From an uncultured Novosphingobium sp. (GTDB lineage Bacteria > Pseudomonadota > Alphaproteobacteria > Sphingomonadales > Sphingomonadaceae), in NCBI GenBank assembly GCA_938005655.1, contig CALLNA010000059.1, positions 1 through 5,537 of the forward strand: a stretch of 5,537 nt of DNA, given 5' to 3'. Position numbers and translations under genes: made by a program. Positions 1-5,284 of the stretch are shown in pieces; the first letter of the stretch is position 1, and each line of letters opens with the position of its first letter. The notes under the pieces were generated by a model, which was not told the origin of the DNA, searched no databases, and saw nothing but the letters and a program-made list of their open reading frames with translations.

Positions 1-385
1 GGGCACCGCCGTCCCCTGGGCGCACCACAGCCTGATCCACGGCGACCGCGACGGCCTCAAGAAGGGCCTGTGGCTGACGGTCCTGCTCGGCCTGCTGTTC
101 ACCTCGATCCAGGCCTACGAGTACCTCCACGCGCCGTTCCCCTTCGGCAAGAACACCTACGGCTCGGCCTTCTACATGGCGACCGGGTTCCACGGCTTCC
201 ACGTGATCGTCGGCACGATCATGCTGATCGTCTGCCTGAAGCGCGCCTACAACGGCGACTTCACGCCGCGCCAGCACTTCGGTTTCGAGGCGGCGGCCTG
301 GTACTGGCACTTCGTCGACGTCGTCTGGCTGTTCCTGTTCGTCGCGGTCTATGTCTGGGGCGGCTGGGGCTATCCGACGCACTGA
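1..385 (+). CDS. coxC: Cytochrome c oxidase subunit III, 3' part (5' end outside window)
   Basis: Subunit III of the aa3-type haem-copper cytochrome c oxidase, an integral membrane protein of the inner membrane that stabilises the catalytic subunit I. The reading frame is open from base 2 and ends at TGA 383-385, giving the last 127 residues of a protein usually about 260-290 long. Visible family hallmarks are the segment GLWLTVLLGLLFTSIQAYEY, then MATGFHGFHVIVGTIML and the C-terminal WYWHFVDVVWLFLFVAVYVWG. These give three hydrophobic transmembrane helices, with the conserved histidines and glutamates of the family between them. The following DUF983 and SURF1 genes, both typical members of alphaproteobacterial cox clusters, support the call. 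The stop is four bases before the DUF983 ATG, so the two are probably translated from one message. Identification is firm; only the 5' end is missing. Confidence 0.97.
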   Translation, partial: GTAVPWAHHSLIHGDRDGLKKGLWLTVLLGLLFTSIQAYEYLHAPFPFGKNTYGSAFYMATGFHGFHVIVGTIMLIVCLKRAYNGDFTPRQHFGFEAAAWYWHFVDVVWLFLFVAVYVWGGWGYPTH

Positions 386-389
386 TCCG

Positions 390-779
390 ATGACGGACGA
401 AGGTTCCGCCACGAAAGGGCAGCCGGGCATCGCCGCGGCTGCCCTTTTCGGTCTGTGCCCCCGCTGCGGCGCGAAGGGGCTGTTCGAGGGGCGCTTCACC
501 CAGTTCGCGCAGAAGTGCCCGTCCTGCGGGCTCGACTTCCGCAGCTTCAACGTGGGCGACGGGCCGGCGGCCTTCCTCACCCTGATTATCGGCGCGATCA
601 TCACCGGGTTGGCGATCTGGCTGGACCTGAGCTGGCATCCGCCCTTCTGGGTCCATATCCTGCTCTGGGTGCCGATCACCGCCCTGGCGGTCCTCTGGGG
701 CCTGCGCGCGGGCAAGGCGGCGCTGCTCGCGGCCGAGTACCAGCGCAACGCGGGCGAGGGGCGGATCAAGGACGAATGA
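390..779 (+). CDS. DUF983 family membrane protein with N-terminal zinc ribbon
   Basis: A 129-residue protein of the DUF983 family, which commonly sits between coxC and SURF1 in alphaproteobacterial cytochrome oxidase clusters. Its biochemical role is not established; a part in oxidase assembly is inferred from context. Two CxxC pairs, CPRCG (Cys23, Cys26) and CPSCG (Cys43, Cys46), form a probable zinc ribbon. They are followed by the family motif FNVGDGPAAFLTL and two hydrophobic helices at about residues 60-80 and 84-105, then a short charged tail. ATG 390 is chosen because it follows the coxC stop by four bases and gives a family-like length. An in-frame ATG at 351 would overlap coxC by 35 bases. 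Neither start has a clear Shine-Dalgarno sequence, so translation is probably coupled to coxC. The stop overlaps the SURF1 ATG (ATGA). Codons 9-20 carry a long hairpin, listed separately. Confidence 0.92.
   Translation: MTDEGSATKGQPGIAAAALFGLCPRCGAKGLFEGRFTQFAQKCPSCGLDFRSFNVGDGPAAFLTLIIGAIITGLAIWLDLSWHPPFWVHILLWVPITALAVLWGLRAGKAALLAAEYQRNAGEGRIKDE
414..447 (+). terminator. Terminator-like hairpin inside the 5' coding end of DUF983
   Basis: Bases 414-425 (AAAGGGCAGCCG) pair perfectly with 436-447 (CGGCTGCCCTTT): a 12-bp stem with a 10-base loop. The right arm runs into a fourth T at 448. G413 can pair with T448 as a wobble. This is the shape of an intrinsic terminator, placed 28 bases after the coxC stop but within the first codons of the DUF983 gene. 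It may reduce transcription past coxC when DUF983 is not being translated, or stabilise the 3' end of the coxC message. Three of the four Ts lie in the stem, which weakens the terminator reading, so a structure with another role or a coding coincidence remains possible. Confidence 0.45.
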
Positions 780-1357
780 TCCGGCGCCTGCCCCTGGTTC
801 CGACGCTGCTCGTCCTCGTGGCGGTCGCGGTGATGATCCGCCTGGGCTTCTGGCAGCTCGACCGGCTGCACCAGAAGGAGGCCCTGCTGGCGCGCTATGC
901 GGCGGCCGCGGGAATGTCCGCCGAGGTGCCGTTCCCGCAGACGCCGCAGGCGGCTGAGGCGGTGCTCTATCGCCATTCCCGGGTCGATTGCGTCAAGGTG
1001 GCCTCGGTCACGACCGTCGCCGGCCAGAACGCCAGGGGCGAGTCCGGGCTGGTCGAGGCCGCCGACTGCGCGCTGGCGGACGGCGGCAAGGCGCGGGTCG
1101 TGCTCGGCTGGCTGCAAAGCCCGCAGCCGGTCGCGTGGAGCGGCGGGCAGGTGGCGGGGATCGTCGCGCCGGGTCCGCGCCTGGTCGCCGATCCGCCCCA
1201 GGCGGGCCTCTCCGCCAATGCGGTTCCCGATCCCGCCTCGATCCCCAACAACCACCTGTCCTATGCGGTGCAGTGGTTCCTTTTCGCCGCCGTGGCCCTG
1301 GTGATCTACGCGCTGGCGGTGCGCAAGCGCCTTGCCGATCCGGGGCCGCGCGGCTAA
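776..1357 (+). CDS. surf1: SURF1 family cytochrome oxidase assembly protein
   Basis: Inner-membrane chaperone for biogenesis of the cytochrome oxidase catalytic subunit, linked in the family to haem a delivery. The 193-residue protein has the SURF1 plan. A first transmembrane helix at about residues 6-23 is followed by GFWQLDRLHQKEALL. A periplasmic domain holds VVLGWLQS (about 108-115). The signature NNHLSYAVQWF (158-168) leads into the second helix at about 165-183 and a basic cytosolic end. It is shorter than the usual 230-250 residues, mostly in the periplasmic domain, but both ends are intact, so this looks like a compact lineage form rather than a truncation. The domain has two cysteines, Cys72 and Cys98. 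The ATG overlaps the DUF983 stop as ATGA, with AAGGA at 768-772 close upstream, which suggests translational coupling. Confidence 0.94.
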   Translation: MIRRLPLVPTLLVLVAVAVMIRLGFWQLDRLHQKEALLARYAAAAGMSAEVPFPQTPQAAEAVLYRHSRVDCVKVASVTTVAGQNARGESGLVEAADCALADGGKARVVLGWLQSPQPVAWSGGQVAGIVAPGPRLVADPPQAGLSANAVPDPASIPNNHLSYAVQWFLFAAVALVIYALAVRKRLADPGPRG

Positions 1358-1369
1358 CCGCCGATCCCC

Positions 1370-2770
1370 ATGGAATACATCAGCACCCGCGGCTCCGCGC
1401 CGCCGCTCGATTTCGCCGGCGCCACGCTCGCCGGCCTCGCCTCCGACGGCGGCCTCTACGTGCCGCGTGAGTGGCCCTCGTTCTCCAAGGCCGAGATCGC
1501 CGCCATGGCCGGGCTCTCCTATGCCGAGCTGGCCGCGCGGATCATGGCGCCCTTCGTCGCCGGCAGCCTGGACGAGGCGCGCTTGCTCGAGCTGTGCCGG
1601 GCCGCCTACGGCCGCTTCGCCCATGCCGCGGTCACGCCGCTCAAGCAGCTCGACGAGCAGCAATGGTTGCTGGAGCTGTTCCACGGCCCGACCCTGGCTT
1701 TCAAGGACGTCGCGCTGCAACTGCTCGGCCTGCTGTTCGAGGAGTTCCTCGCCCGCGGCGACGAGAACCTGACCATCGTCGGGGCGACCAGCGGCGACAC
1801 CGGCTCGGCGGCGATCGACGCGGTCGCGGGCCGCGCCAAGGTCGACATCTTCATGCTGCATCCCAAGGGCCGGGTCAGCGACGTCCAGCGCCGCCAGATG
1901 ACCACCGTTCTAGCCCCCAACGTCCACAACATCGCGATCGAGGGGACCTTCGACGATGCCCAGGCGATGGTGAAGCGGATGTTCAACGATCCGGCCATGA
2001 CCGGCCGCTTCAACATCGGCGCGGTCAACTCGATCAACTGGGCGCGGCTGATGGCCCAGGTGGTCTATTACTTCGCTGCCGGGCTCCAGCTCGGCGCGCC
2101 GCATCGCGAGATTGCCTTCTCGGTCCCGACCGGCAACTTCGGCGACGTCTTCGCCGGCTACGTCGCGGCCAAGATGGGCCTGCCGGTGGCGCAATTGATC
2201 GTCGCGACCAACGTCAACGACATCCTCCACCGCGCCCTGTCGAGCGGCGACTATTCGCAAGGGACGGTCACGCCGACTGCGGCGCCCTCGATGGACATCC
2301 AGATCTCCTCGAATTTCGAGCGCCTGCTGTTCGACCTAAACGGGCGCGACGGCCCGGCGTTGGCTGCGCAGATGGCCGGATTCGAGTCGACCAAGGCGAT
2401 GATCCTGACCAACGTCCAGCGCGAAGGCGCCGCCGCCCTGTTCTCGAGCTGCCGCGCCGATCCCGACGAGATGAGCCGCGCGATCCGTTGGGCCTGGGAA
2501 GCGAGCGGCGAGCTGCTCGATCCGCATACCGCGATCGGCCTCCACGCCGCGCGCGCCTCGGGCATCGCCCGCGAGGTGCCCGTGGTCACGCTGGCGACGG
2601 CGCATCCGGCCAAGTTCCCTGAGGCGGTCGAGCGCGCCACCGGCCACCGCCCGGCGCTGCCTGCGCGGGTCGGCGACCTGTTCGAGCGCGCCGAGCGCTG
2701 CGCCGACCTGCCCGGCGACTACGCGGCGATCGCCGACTACGTCGCGGCCCACGCCGTTCCAAAGGGCTGA
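1370..2770 (+). CDS. thrC: Threonine synthase
   Basis: Pyridoxal-phosphate enzyme that converts O-phospho-L-homoserine to L-threonine and phosphate, the last step of threonine synthesis, in the cytosol. At 466 residues it fits the long proteobacterial and fungal-type ThrC. The N-terminal domain opens with YISTRG and ASDGGLYVP. The PLP lysine is Lys112 in HGPTLAFKDVALQLLG. SGDTGSAAIDA follows at about 141-151, LHPKGRVSDVQRRQM at about 163-177, EGTFDDAQAMVK at 191-202, and the cofactor-binding SVPTGNFGDVFAGY at 251-264. All expected motifs are present, so the enzyme should be active. The start lies 12 bases after the SURF1 stop with no evident ribosome-binding site, which suggests reinitiation or coupling. 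Having thrC directly after SURF1 is common in alphaproteobacteria, although the pathways are unrelated. Its stop overlaps the next ATG by one base (TGATG). Confidence 0.97.
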   Translation: MEYISTRGSAPPLDFAGATLAGLASDGGLYVPREWPSFSKAEIAAMAGLSYAELAARIMAPFVAGSLDEARLLELCRAAYGRFAHAAVTPLKQLDEQQWLLELFHGPTLAFKDVALQLLGLLFEEFLARGDENLTIVGATSGDTGSAAIDAVAGRAKVDIFMLHPKGRVSDVQRRQMTTVLAPNVHNIAIEGTFDDAQAMVKRMFNDPAMTGRFNIGAVNSINWARLMAQVVYYFAAGLQLGAPHREIAFSVPTGNFGDVFAGYVAAKMGLPVAQLIVATNVNDILHRALSSGDYSQGTVTPTAAPSMDIQISSNFERLLFDLNGRDGPALAAQMAGFESTKAMILTNVQREGAAALFSSCRADPDEMSRAIRWAWEASGELLDPHTAIGLHAARASGIAREVPVVTLATAHPAKFPEAVERATGHRPALPARVGDLFERAERCADLPGDYAAIADYVAAHAVPKG

Positions 2771-3657
2771 TGGCCGGGCTTGCCCAGACACCGCTGATCC
2801 TCGCGGGCGAGGGCTGGGCGGACTACGGCCTGGTCGACAGCGGCGACGGCCGCAAGCTCGAACGCTACGGCCCGCACCGCTTCGTCCGGCCGGAGCCCCA
2901 GGCGCTCTGGCGGCCCAGGCTGGGGCGCTGGGAGGCGGACGGCGAGTTCGTCCCCGCCTCGGACGAGGACGGCGGCGGCCGGTGGCAATTCGCCAGGCCC
3001 GTGCCGCGCGAAGGCTGGCCGCTGGCCTGGGGCGAGGTCCGCTTCACCGCCCAGTGCACCCCCTTCCGCCACCTCGGCTTTTTCCCCGACATGGCCCCGG
3101 TCTGGGACTGGATGGGCGAGCAACTCGCAGGCAAGGCCGACGCGGCCACGCTCAACCTGTTCGGCTATACCGGCGTCGGCACCCTGGCGCTGTCCGCCCA
3201 TGGCCCCGTCACCCATGTCGACGCCTCGAAGAAGTCCGTCGCCCAGGCCCGCGCCAATGCTGCGCTGTCGGGCATGGAGGAGCGCCCGGTGCGCTGGATC
3301 GTCGACGACGCCGCCAAGTTCGCCGCGCGCGAGGTCCGGCGCGGGCGGCGCTACGACGGGATCATCCTCGATCCCCCGAAGTTCGGCCGGGGGCCGGAGG
3401 GCGAGGTCTGGCGGCTCGAAGACCACCTGCCGGGCCTGATCGCCGACTGCCGCAGGCTGCTCGACGCCGACAGCCGCTTCCTGTTCCTGACGGTCTATGC
3501 CGTGCGGATGTCCTCGCTGGCGATCGCCGGGCTGTTGCACGAGGCCTTTGCCGACCTGCCCGGCACGATCGAGCACGGCGACCTCGCGGTGCGCGAGGAC
3601 GGTCCGGAAGGCCGCCTGCTGCCCACCGCGATCTTCGCCCGCTGGCAGAAGGATTGA
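2770..3657 (+). CDS. Class I SAM-dependent methyltransferase, RlmI/COG1092-like, probably RNA-acting
   Basis: A 295-residue cytosolic methyltransferase with a Rossmann-type SAM fold. Motif I is NLFGYTGVGTLAL (129-141), the ribose-binding acidic strand is HVDASKKSVAQARANA (149-164), and motif IV is ILDPPKFGRGPEG (199-211). The DPPKFGRG form is typical of the family containing the 23S rRNA enzymes RlmI and the RlmK half of RlmKL, so an RNA substrate is likely but not shown. Unlike RlmI it has no recognisable N-terminal PUA domain; residues 1-95 form a different, tryptophan-rich lead-in. The segment after motif IV reads LFLTVYAVRMSS, where m5C enzymes of this family carry a cysteine, so cytosine-C5 activity is doubtful. 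The ATG shares one base with the thrC stop, and AAAGGG lies three bases upstream, so translation is probably coupled. It ends one base from the convergent next gene. Confidence 0.87.
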   Translation: MAGLAQTPLILAGEGWADYGLVDSGDGRKLERYGPHRFVRPEPQALWRPRLGRWEADGEFVPASDEDGGGRWQFARPVPREGWPLAWGEVRFTAQCTPFRHLGFFPDMAPVWDWMGEQLAGKADAATLNLFGYTGVGTLALSAHGPVTHVDASKKSVAQARANAALSGMEERPVRWIVDDAAKFAAREVRRGRRYDGIILDPPKFGRGPEGEVWRLEDHLPGLIADCRRLLDADSRFLFLTVYAVRMSSLAIAGLLHEAFADLPGTIEHGDLAVREDGPEGRLLPTAIFARWQKD

Positions 3658-3658
3658 T

Positions 3659-4408
3659 CTAGCGCTTCGCGCGCGGCTTGCGGAACTTCAGCACGAACTG
3701 GTCGGTCTTGCCGCGGATGCCGCTGTCGAAGACCTTGCCGGTGTGATCGTCCGCCGGGTGCTTCAGCACGTCGCTGCGAGCCTCCAGCTTGAAGCCGGCC
3801 GCCTCGACCTCGCGGATCACCACGGCGGATTCGATGCGGTGGAGGGTGGAGGTCTGCGTCGCCCCGCTGCCGGGCGCTCCTTCGTGGTCGCTGACCAGAT
3901 AGATTCCGCCCGGCTTCAAGGCGGCGAAGGCGGCCTCGTTGTAGAGCGCCGCGCCGTCCTTGCCTTGTGCGTCGGCGGGGCGGTTCTTGAAGTCGTGGTA
4001 GTTCTGGGTGGTCCAGACCAGGTCGACCGGCTCGGGCGCCAGCGGATCGGTGATCGGGCCCGAGCGCAGGGCCACGTTGGGGCGGGTCGAGGTCCAGGCG
4101 TCGAGCCACGGCAGCGGGCGCGAGGACACGGCATAGACCTTGCCCTGGCTGCCGACGGCGAGGCTCAGCAGGCGGGTGAAGTAGCCGCCGCCGGGGTTCA
4201 GCTCGGCCACCTTGCTGCCGGGGCGGACCTCGGCGAAGGCCAGCATGTCGGCGGGCTTGCGGTCCTCGTCGCGCATGAGGTCGGCGGCGGGCCGCGCGCC
4301 GTCGATCAGGACCCGGGCGAAGTCGCTCGGCCGGACCTGCGTGGTCGCCGCGACCAGCGGCGCCGCGATCAGCGCCAATGCTCCCAAGCCGATGTGCCAG
4401 GCCTTCAT
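3659..4408 (-). CDS. Exported SAM methyltransferase-fold protein (COG4798-like)
   Basis: A 249-residue protein that starts with a signal peptide: MK, a hydrophobic stretch WHIGLGALALIAAPLVA, and a likely cut near residues 20-21. The mature part has a class I methyltransferase layout: motif I KVAELNPGGGYFTRLL (66-81), KVYAVSS (90-96), VDLVWTTQNYHDF (128-140), FAALKPGGIYLVSDHEG (161-177) and a C-terminal KTDQFVLKFRKP. The combination of PGGGYFTRLL, NYHDF and DH matches the predicted-methyltransferase family COG4798, whose substrate is not known. The start at 4408 is chosen for the signal peptide and for AGAGGGG at 4422-4416, seven bases upstream. The frame stays open much further upstream, but that extension would cross folB on the other strand. 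The gene is alone on its strand, convergent with the preceding methyltransferase and divergent from folB. Confidence 0.88.
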   Translation of the reverse strand: MKAWHIGLGALALIAAPLVAATTQVRPSDFARVLIDGARPAADLMRDEDRKPADMLAFAEVRPGSKVAELNPGGGYFTRLLSLAVGSQGKVYAVSSRPLPWLDAWTSTRPNVALRSGPITDPLAPEPVDLVWTTQNYHDFKNRPADAQGKDGAALYNEAAFAALKPGGIYLVSDHEGAPGSGATQTSTLHRIESAVVIREVEAAGFKLEARSDVLKHPADDHTGKVFDSGIRGKTDQFVLKFRKPRAKR

Positions 4409-4415
4409 GCTGCAT

Positions 4416-4422
4416 CCCCTCT
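4416..4422 (-). promoter_or_regulatory. Ribosome-binding site of the exported methyltransferase-fold gene
   Basis: On the minus strand the bases read AGAGGGG, seven bases before the ATG at 4408. This is a good Shine-Dalgarno match at normal spacing. It decides for the signal-peptide start over the far longer open frame upstream. Confidence 0.75.
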
Positions 4423-4469
4423 GCTGTGTTCGCCAGGGGCATCCTAGCAAAAGCGCGCAGCCACTCCAG

Positions 4470-4497
4470 CGCGGCAATTGTATCGAATTGTGCCGCG
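4470..4497. repeat. 28-bp dyad with AT-rich core, possible operator
   Basis: CGCGGCA (4470-4476) is the exact inverse complement of TGCCGCG (4491-4497), with a 14-base AT-rich spacer between them. Within the core, AATTGT occurs twice, at 4476-4481 and 4486-4491, ten bases apart, which is about one helical turn. CAATT/AATTG also form a second inverted pair offset by one base. The position between divergent genes suits a regulator-binding site. No regulator gene is visible in the window, so the assignment is an inference. Confidence 0.35.
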
Positions 4498-4498
4498 T

Positions 4499-4527
4499 CG
4501 GCGCGCGCCGGGGTGGACAGCGCGCCG
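4499..4527 (+). repeat. GC-rich stem-loop in the folB leader
   Basis: CGGCGCGC (4499-4506) pairs perfectly with GCGCGCCG (4520-4527) around a 13-base loop. It sits 43 bases before the folB start and is not followed by a T run, so it is not an intrinsic terminator. It may fold in the 5' leader, but in DNA this GC-rich an 8-bp stem of G and C can arise by chance. Confidence 0.25.
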
Positions 4528-4557
4528 CCGAAATGCCATCCGCGCCGCTCTCCAGCC

Positions 4558-4562
4558 GAGGG
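4558..4562 (+). promoter_or_regulatory. Ribosome-binding site of folB
   Basis: GAGGG lies eight bases before the GTG at 4571. This supports the GTG as the start rather than the in-frame TTG at 4478, which would add 31 arginine-rich residues that do not resemble the family. Confidence 0.7.
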
Positions 4563-4570
4563 CGAACACC

Positions 4571-4942
4571 GTGGCCGACAGCCTGATCCTCGAAGTCGCG
4601 AATTTCGAAGTCGACGTGCTTACCGGAATCTACTCGGAGGAGACCGGCCGCCCGCAGCCCCTGCGCATCTCGATCGCGGCCCGGCTCAAGCCCGTGCCCC
4701 GGTTCGATCCCGCGACGCCGCTGTCGGCGAGCAAGAACTACATGGACCTCAAGTTCGCCGCTTCCGAGGCGCTGCCGCAGGGCGTCCACTTCAAGCTGAT
4801 CGAGGCGGTCGCCGACCATATCTGTGAGACCCTGTTCCTCCAGGACGAACGGGTCGAGGCCGTGACCGTCAAGATCGTCAAGCTGGCGATCAGCGAGAAC
4901 GGCGAGGAGATCGGCATGACCCTGACGCGGGAGCGGCGCTGA
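4571..4942 (+). CDS. folB: Dihydroneopterin aldolase family protein (FolB/FolX-like)
   Basis: A 123-residue tunnel-fold protein of the FolB family. FolB cleaves 7,8-dihydroneopterin to 6-hydroxymethyl-dihydropterin and glycolaldehyde in folate synthesis; FolX-type relatives epimerise the triphosphate instead. By alignment from memory with the Staphylococcus aureus enzyme, the active-site set is kept: Glu24 in GIYSEETGRPQP, Tyr57 in SASKNYMDL, the pterin-anchoring Glu78 in FKLIEAVADHI, and Lys104 in VKIVKLAI. The C-terminal strand ends GMTLTRERR, as usual. Length matches the family (about 115-125). The GTG start is set by GAGGG eight bases upstream. The stop directly abuts the next ATG. No folE, folK or folP is nearby, so the name folB is by family. 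An aldolase, epimerase or other pterin role cannot be separated from sequence alone. Confidence 0.82.
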   Translation: MADSLILEVANFEVDVLTGIYSEETGRPQPLRISIAARLKPVPRFDPATPLSASKNYMDLKFAASEALPQGVHFKLIEAVADHICETLFLQDERVEAVTVKIVKLAISENGEEIGMTLTRERR

Positions 4943-5284
4943 ATGGCGCTGCTGCGGGTCGAGGGCCTGCCGGAAGGCACGCTGGAGGCCGCCGCGCAGT
5001 TCCACGCCGAGGTCCTGCCGGCTGTCGCCGCCGCCCTGGCGGAGGACGGAGACCTCGTCCTCGCCTTTCCCGCCGCCGACCATACCCATCACGGCTGGCG
5101 GCTCAGCGCGGTCCGGCAACTCGCCCGCGACGCCGCGCCGCGCCGGGTGAATGCGCTGGCCGGTGGGGACGCGGCGGCGATTCGCGCGGCCCTGGCCTAT
5201 CTCGCCGAAGCGCCGGGCGTGACCGGCCAATTGCTGCGCCTTGATGGCGAAGGCGCGGGTGAGGTACTATCTCCCCTTATATGA
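4943..5284 (+). CDS. Small SDR-remnant (Rossmann-like C-terminal half) protein
   Basis: A 113-residue protein of unknown function. Its second half resembles the C-terminal part of short-chain dehydrogenases: LARDAAPRRVNALAGG (60-75) matches the usual LAxELAPxxRVNAxxPG segment, and LAYLAEAPGVTGQLLRLDG (84-102) matches the SDR ending yLxxxxxVTGQxLxxDGG. The N-terminal nucleotide-binding half with TGxxxGxG is absent. Counting back from LARDAAP without gaps, the YxxxK catalytic pair falls on DHTHH (46-50), so both residues are lost. GDLVLAF (36-42) would be the strand before it. GGGAG at 4929-4933 is a good ribosome-binding site nine bases before the ATG. The gene abuts folB and overlaps moaA by four bases (ATGA), and the frame is intact, which argues for a functional protein rather than a decaying pseudogene. 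A structural or regulatory partner of the pterin enzymes is possible but not shown. Confidence 0.75.
   Translation: MALLRVEGLPEGTLEAAAQFHAEVLPAVAAALAEDGDLVLAFPAADHTHHGWRLSAVRQLARDAAPRRVNALAGGDAAAIRAALAYLAEAPGVTGQLLRLDGEGAGEVLSPLI

Larger units (their letters stand above)
4409..4570. promoter_or_regulatory. Divergent intergenic region with presumed promoters
   Basis: These 162 bases separate the minus-strand exported protein from the plus-strand folB operon and must hold both start signals. The stretch at about 4476-4491 is the most AT-rich part. On the minus strand TAGGAT (4447-4442) is a weak -10 candidate, but no convincing -35 lies at the right distance. No clear sigma-70 promoter can be named on either strand. 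No coding potential beyond shadow frames is seen. Confidence 0.5.

Noticed and set aside
1471..2622. A 383-aa plus-strand frame inside thrC.
   Set aside because: The product is arginine-rich without motifs, and the overlapping thrC frame carries every expected threonine synthase motif.
2737..3576. A 279-aa open frame on the minus strand.
   Set aside because: It lies opposite the RlmI-like methyltransferase, whose SAM motifs are clear. Long antisense frames are expected at this GC content.
3661..3673. Short GCGC-TTC-GCGC stem just past the convergent stops as a terminator.
   Set aside because: A 4-bp stem with a 3-base loop and no T run is too weak to be called a terminator.
3495..4447. Frames of about 315 aa on both strands across the methyltransferase junction.
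   Set aside because: Both are out-of-frame shadows of the two methyltransferase genes, with no recognisable domain.
4478..4570. N-terminal extension of the FolB-like protein from TTG 4478.
   Set aside because: The extra residues are arginine-rich and unlike the family. GTG 4571 has a well-placed GAGGG and gives the normal length.
3659..5230. A 523-aa open frame on the minus strand covering the exported protein and the folB region.
   Set aside because: The part upstream of 4408 is antisense to folB and its neighbour, and is arginine- and glycine-rich low-complexity. The signal peptide and the ribosome-binding site mark 4408 as the start.
5266..5284. AT-rich stretch before moaA as a separate promoter.
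   Set aside because: It lacks a recognisable -35/-10 pair and lies inside the preceding gene, which overlaps moaA by four bases. Coupled expression explains it better.
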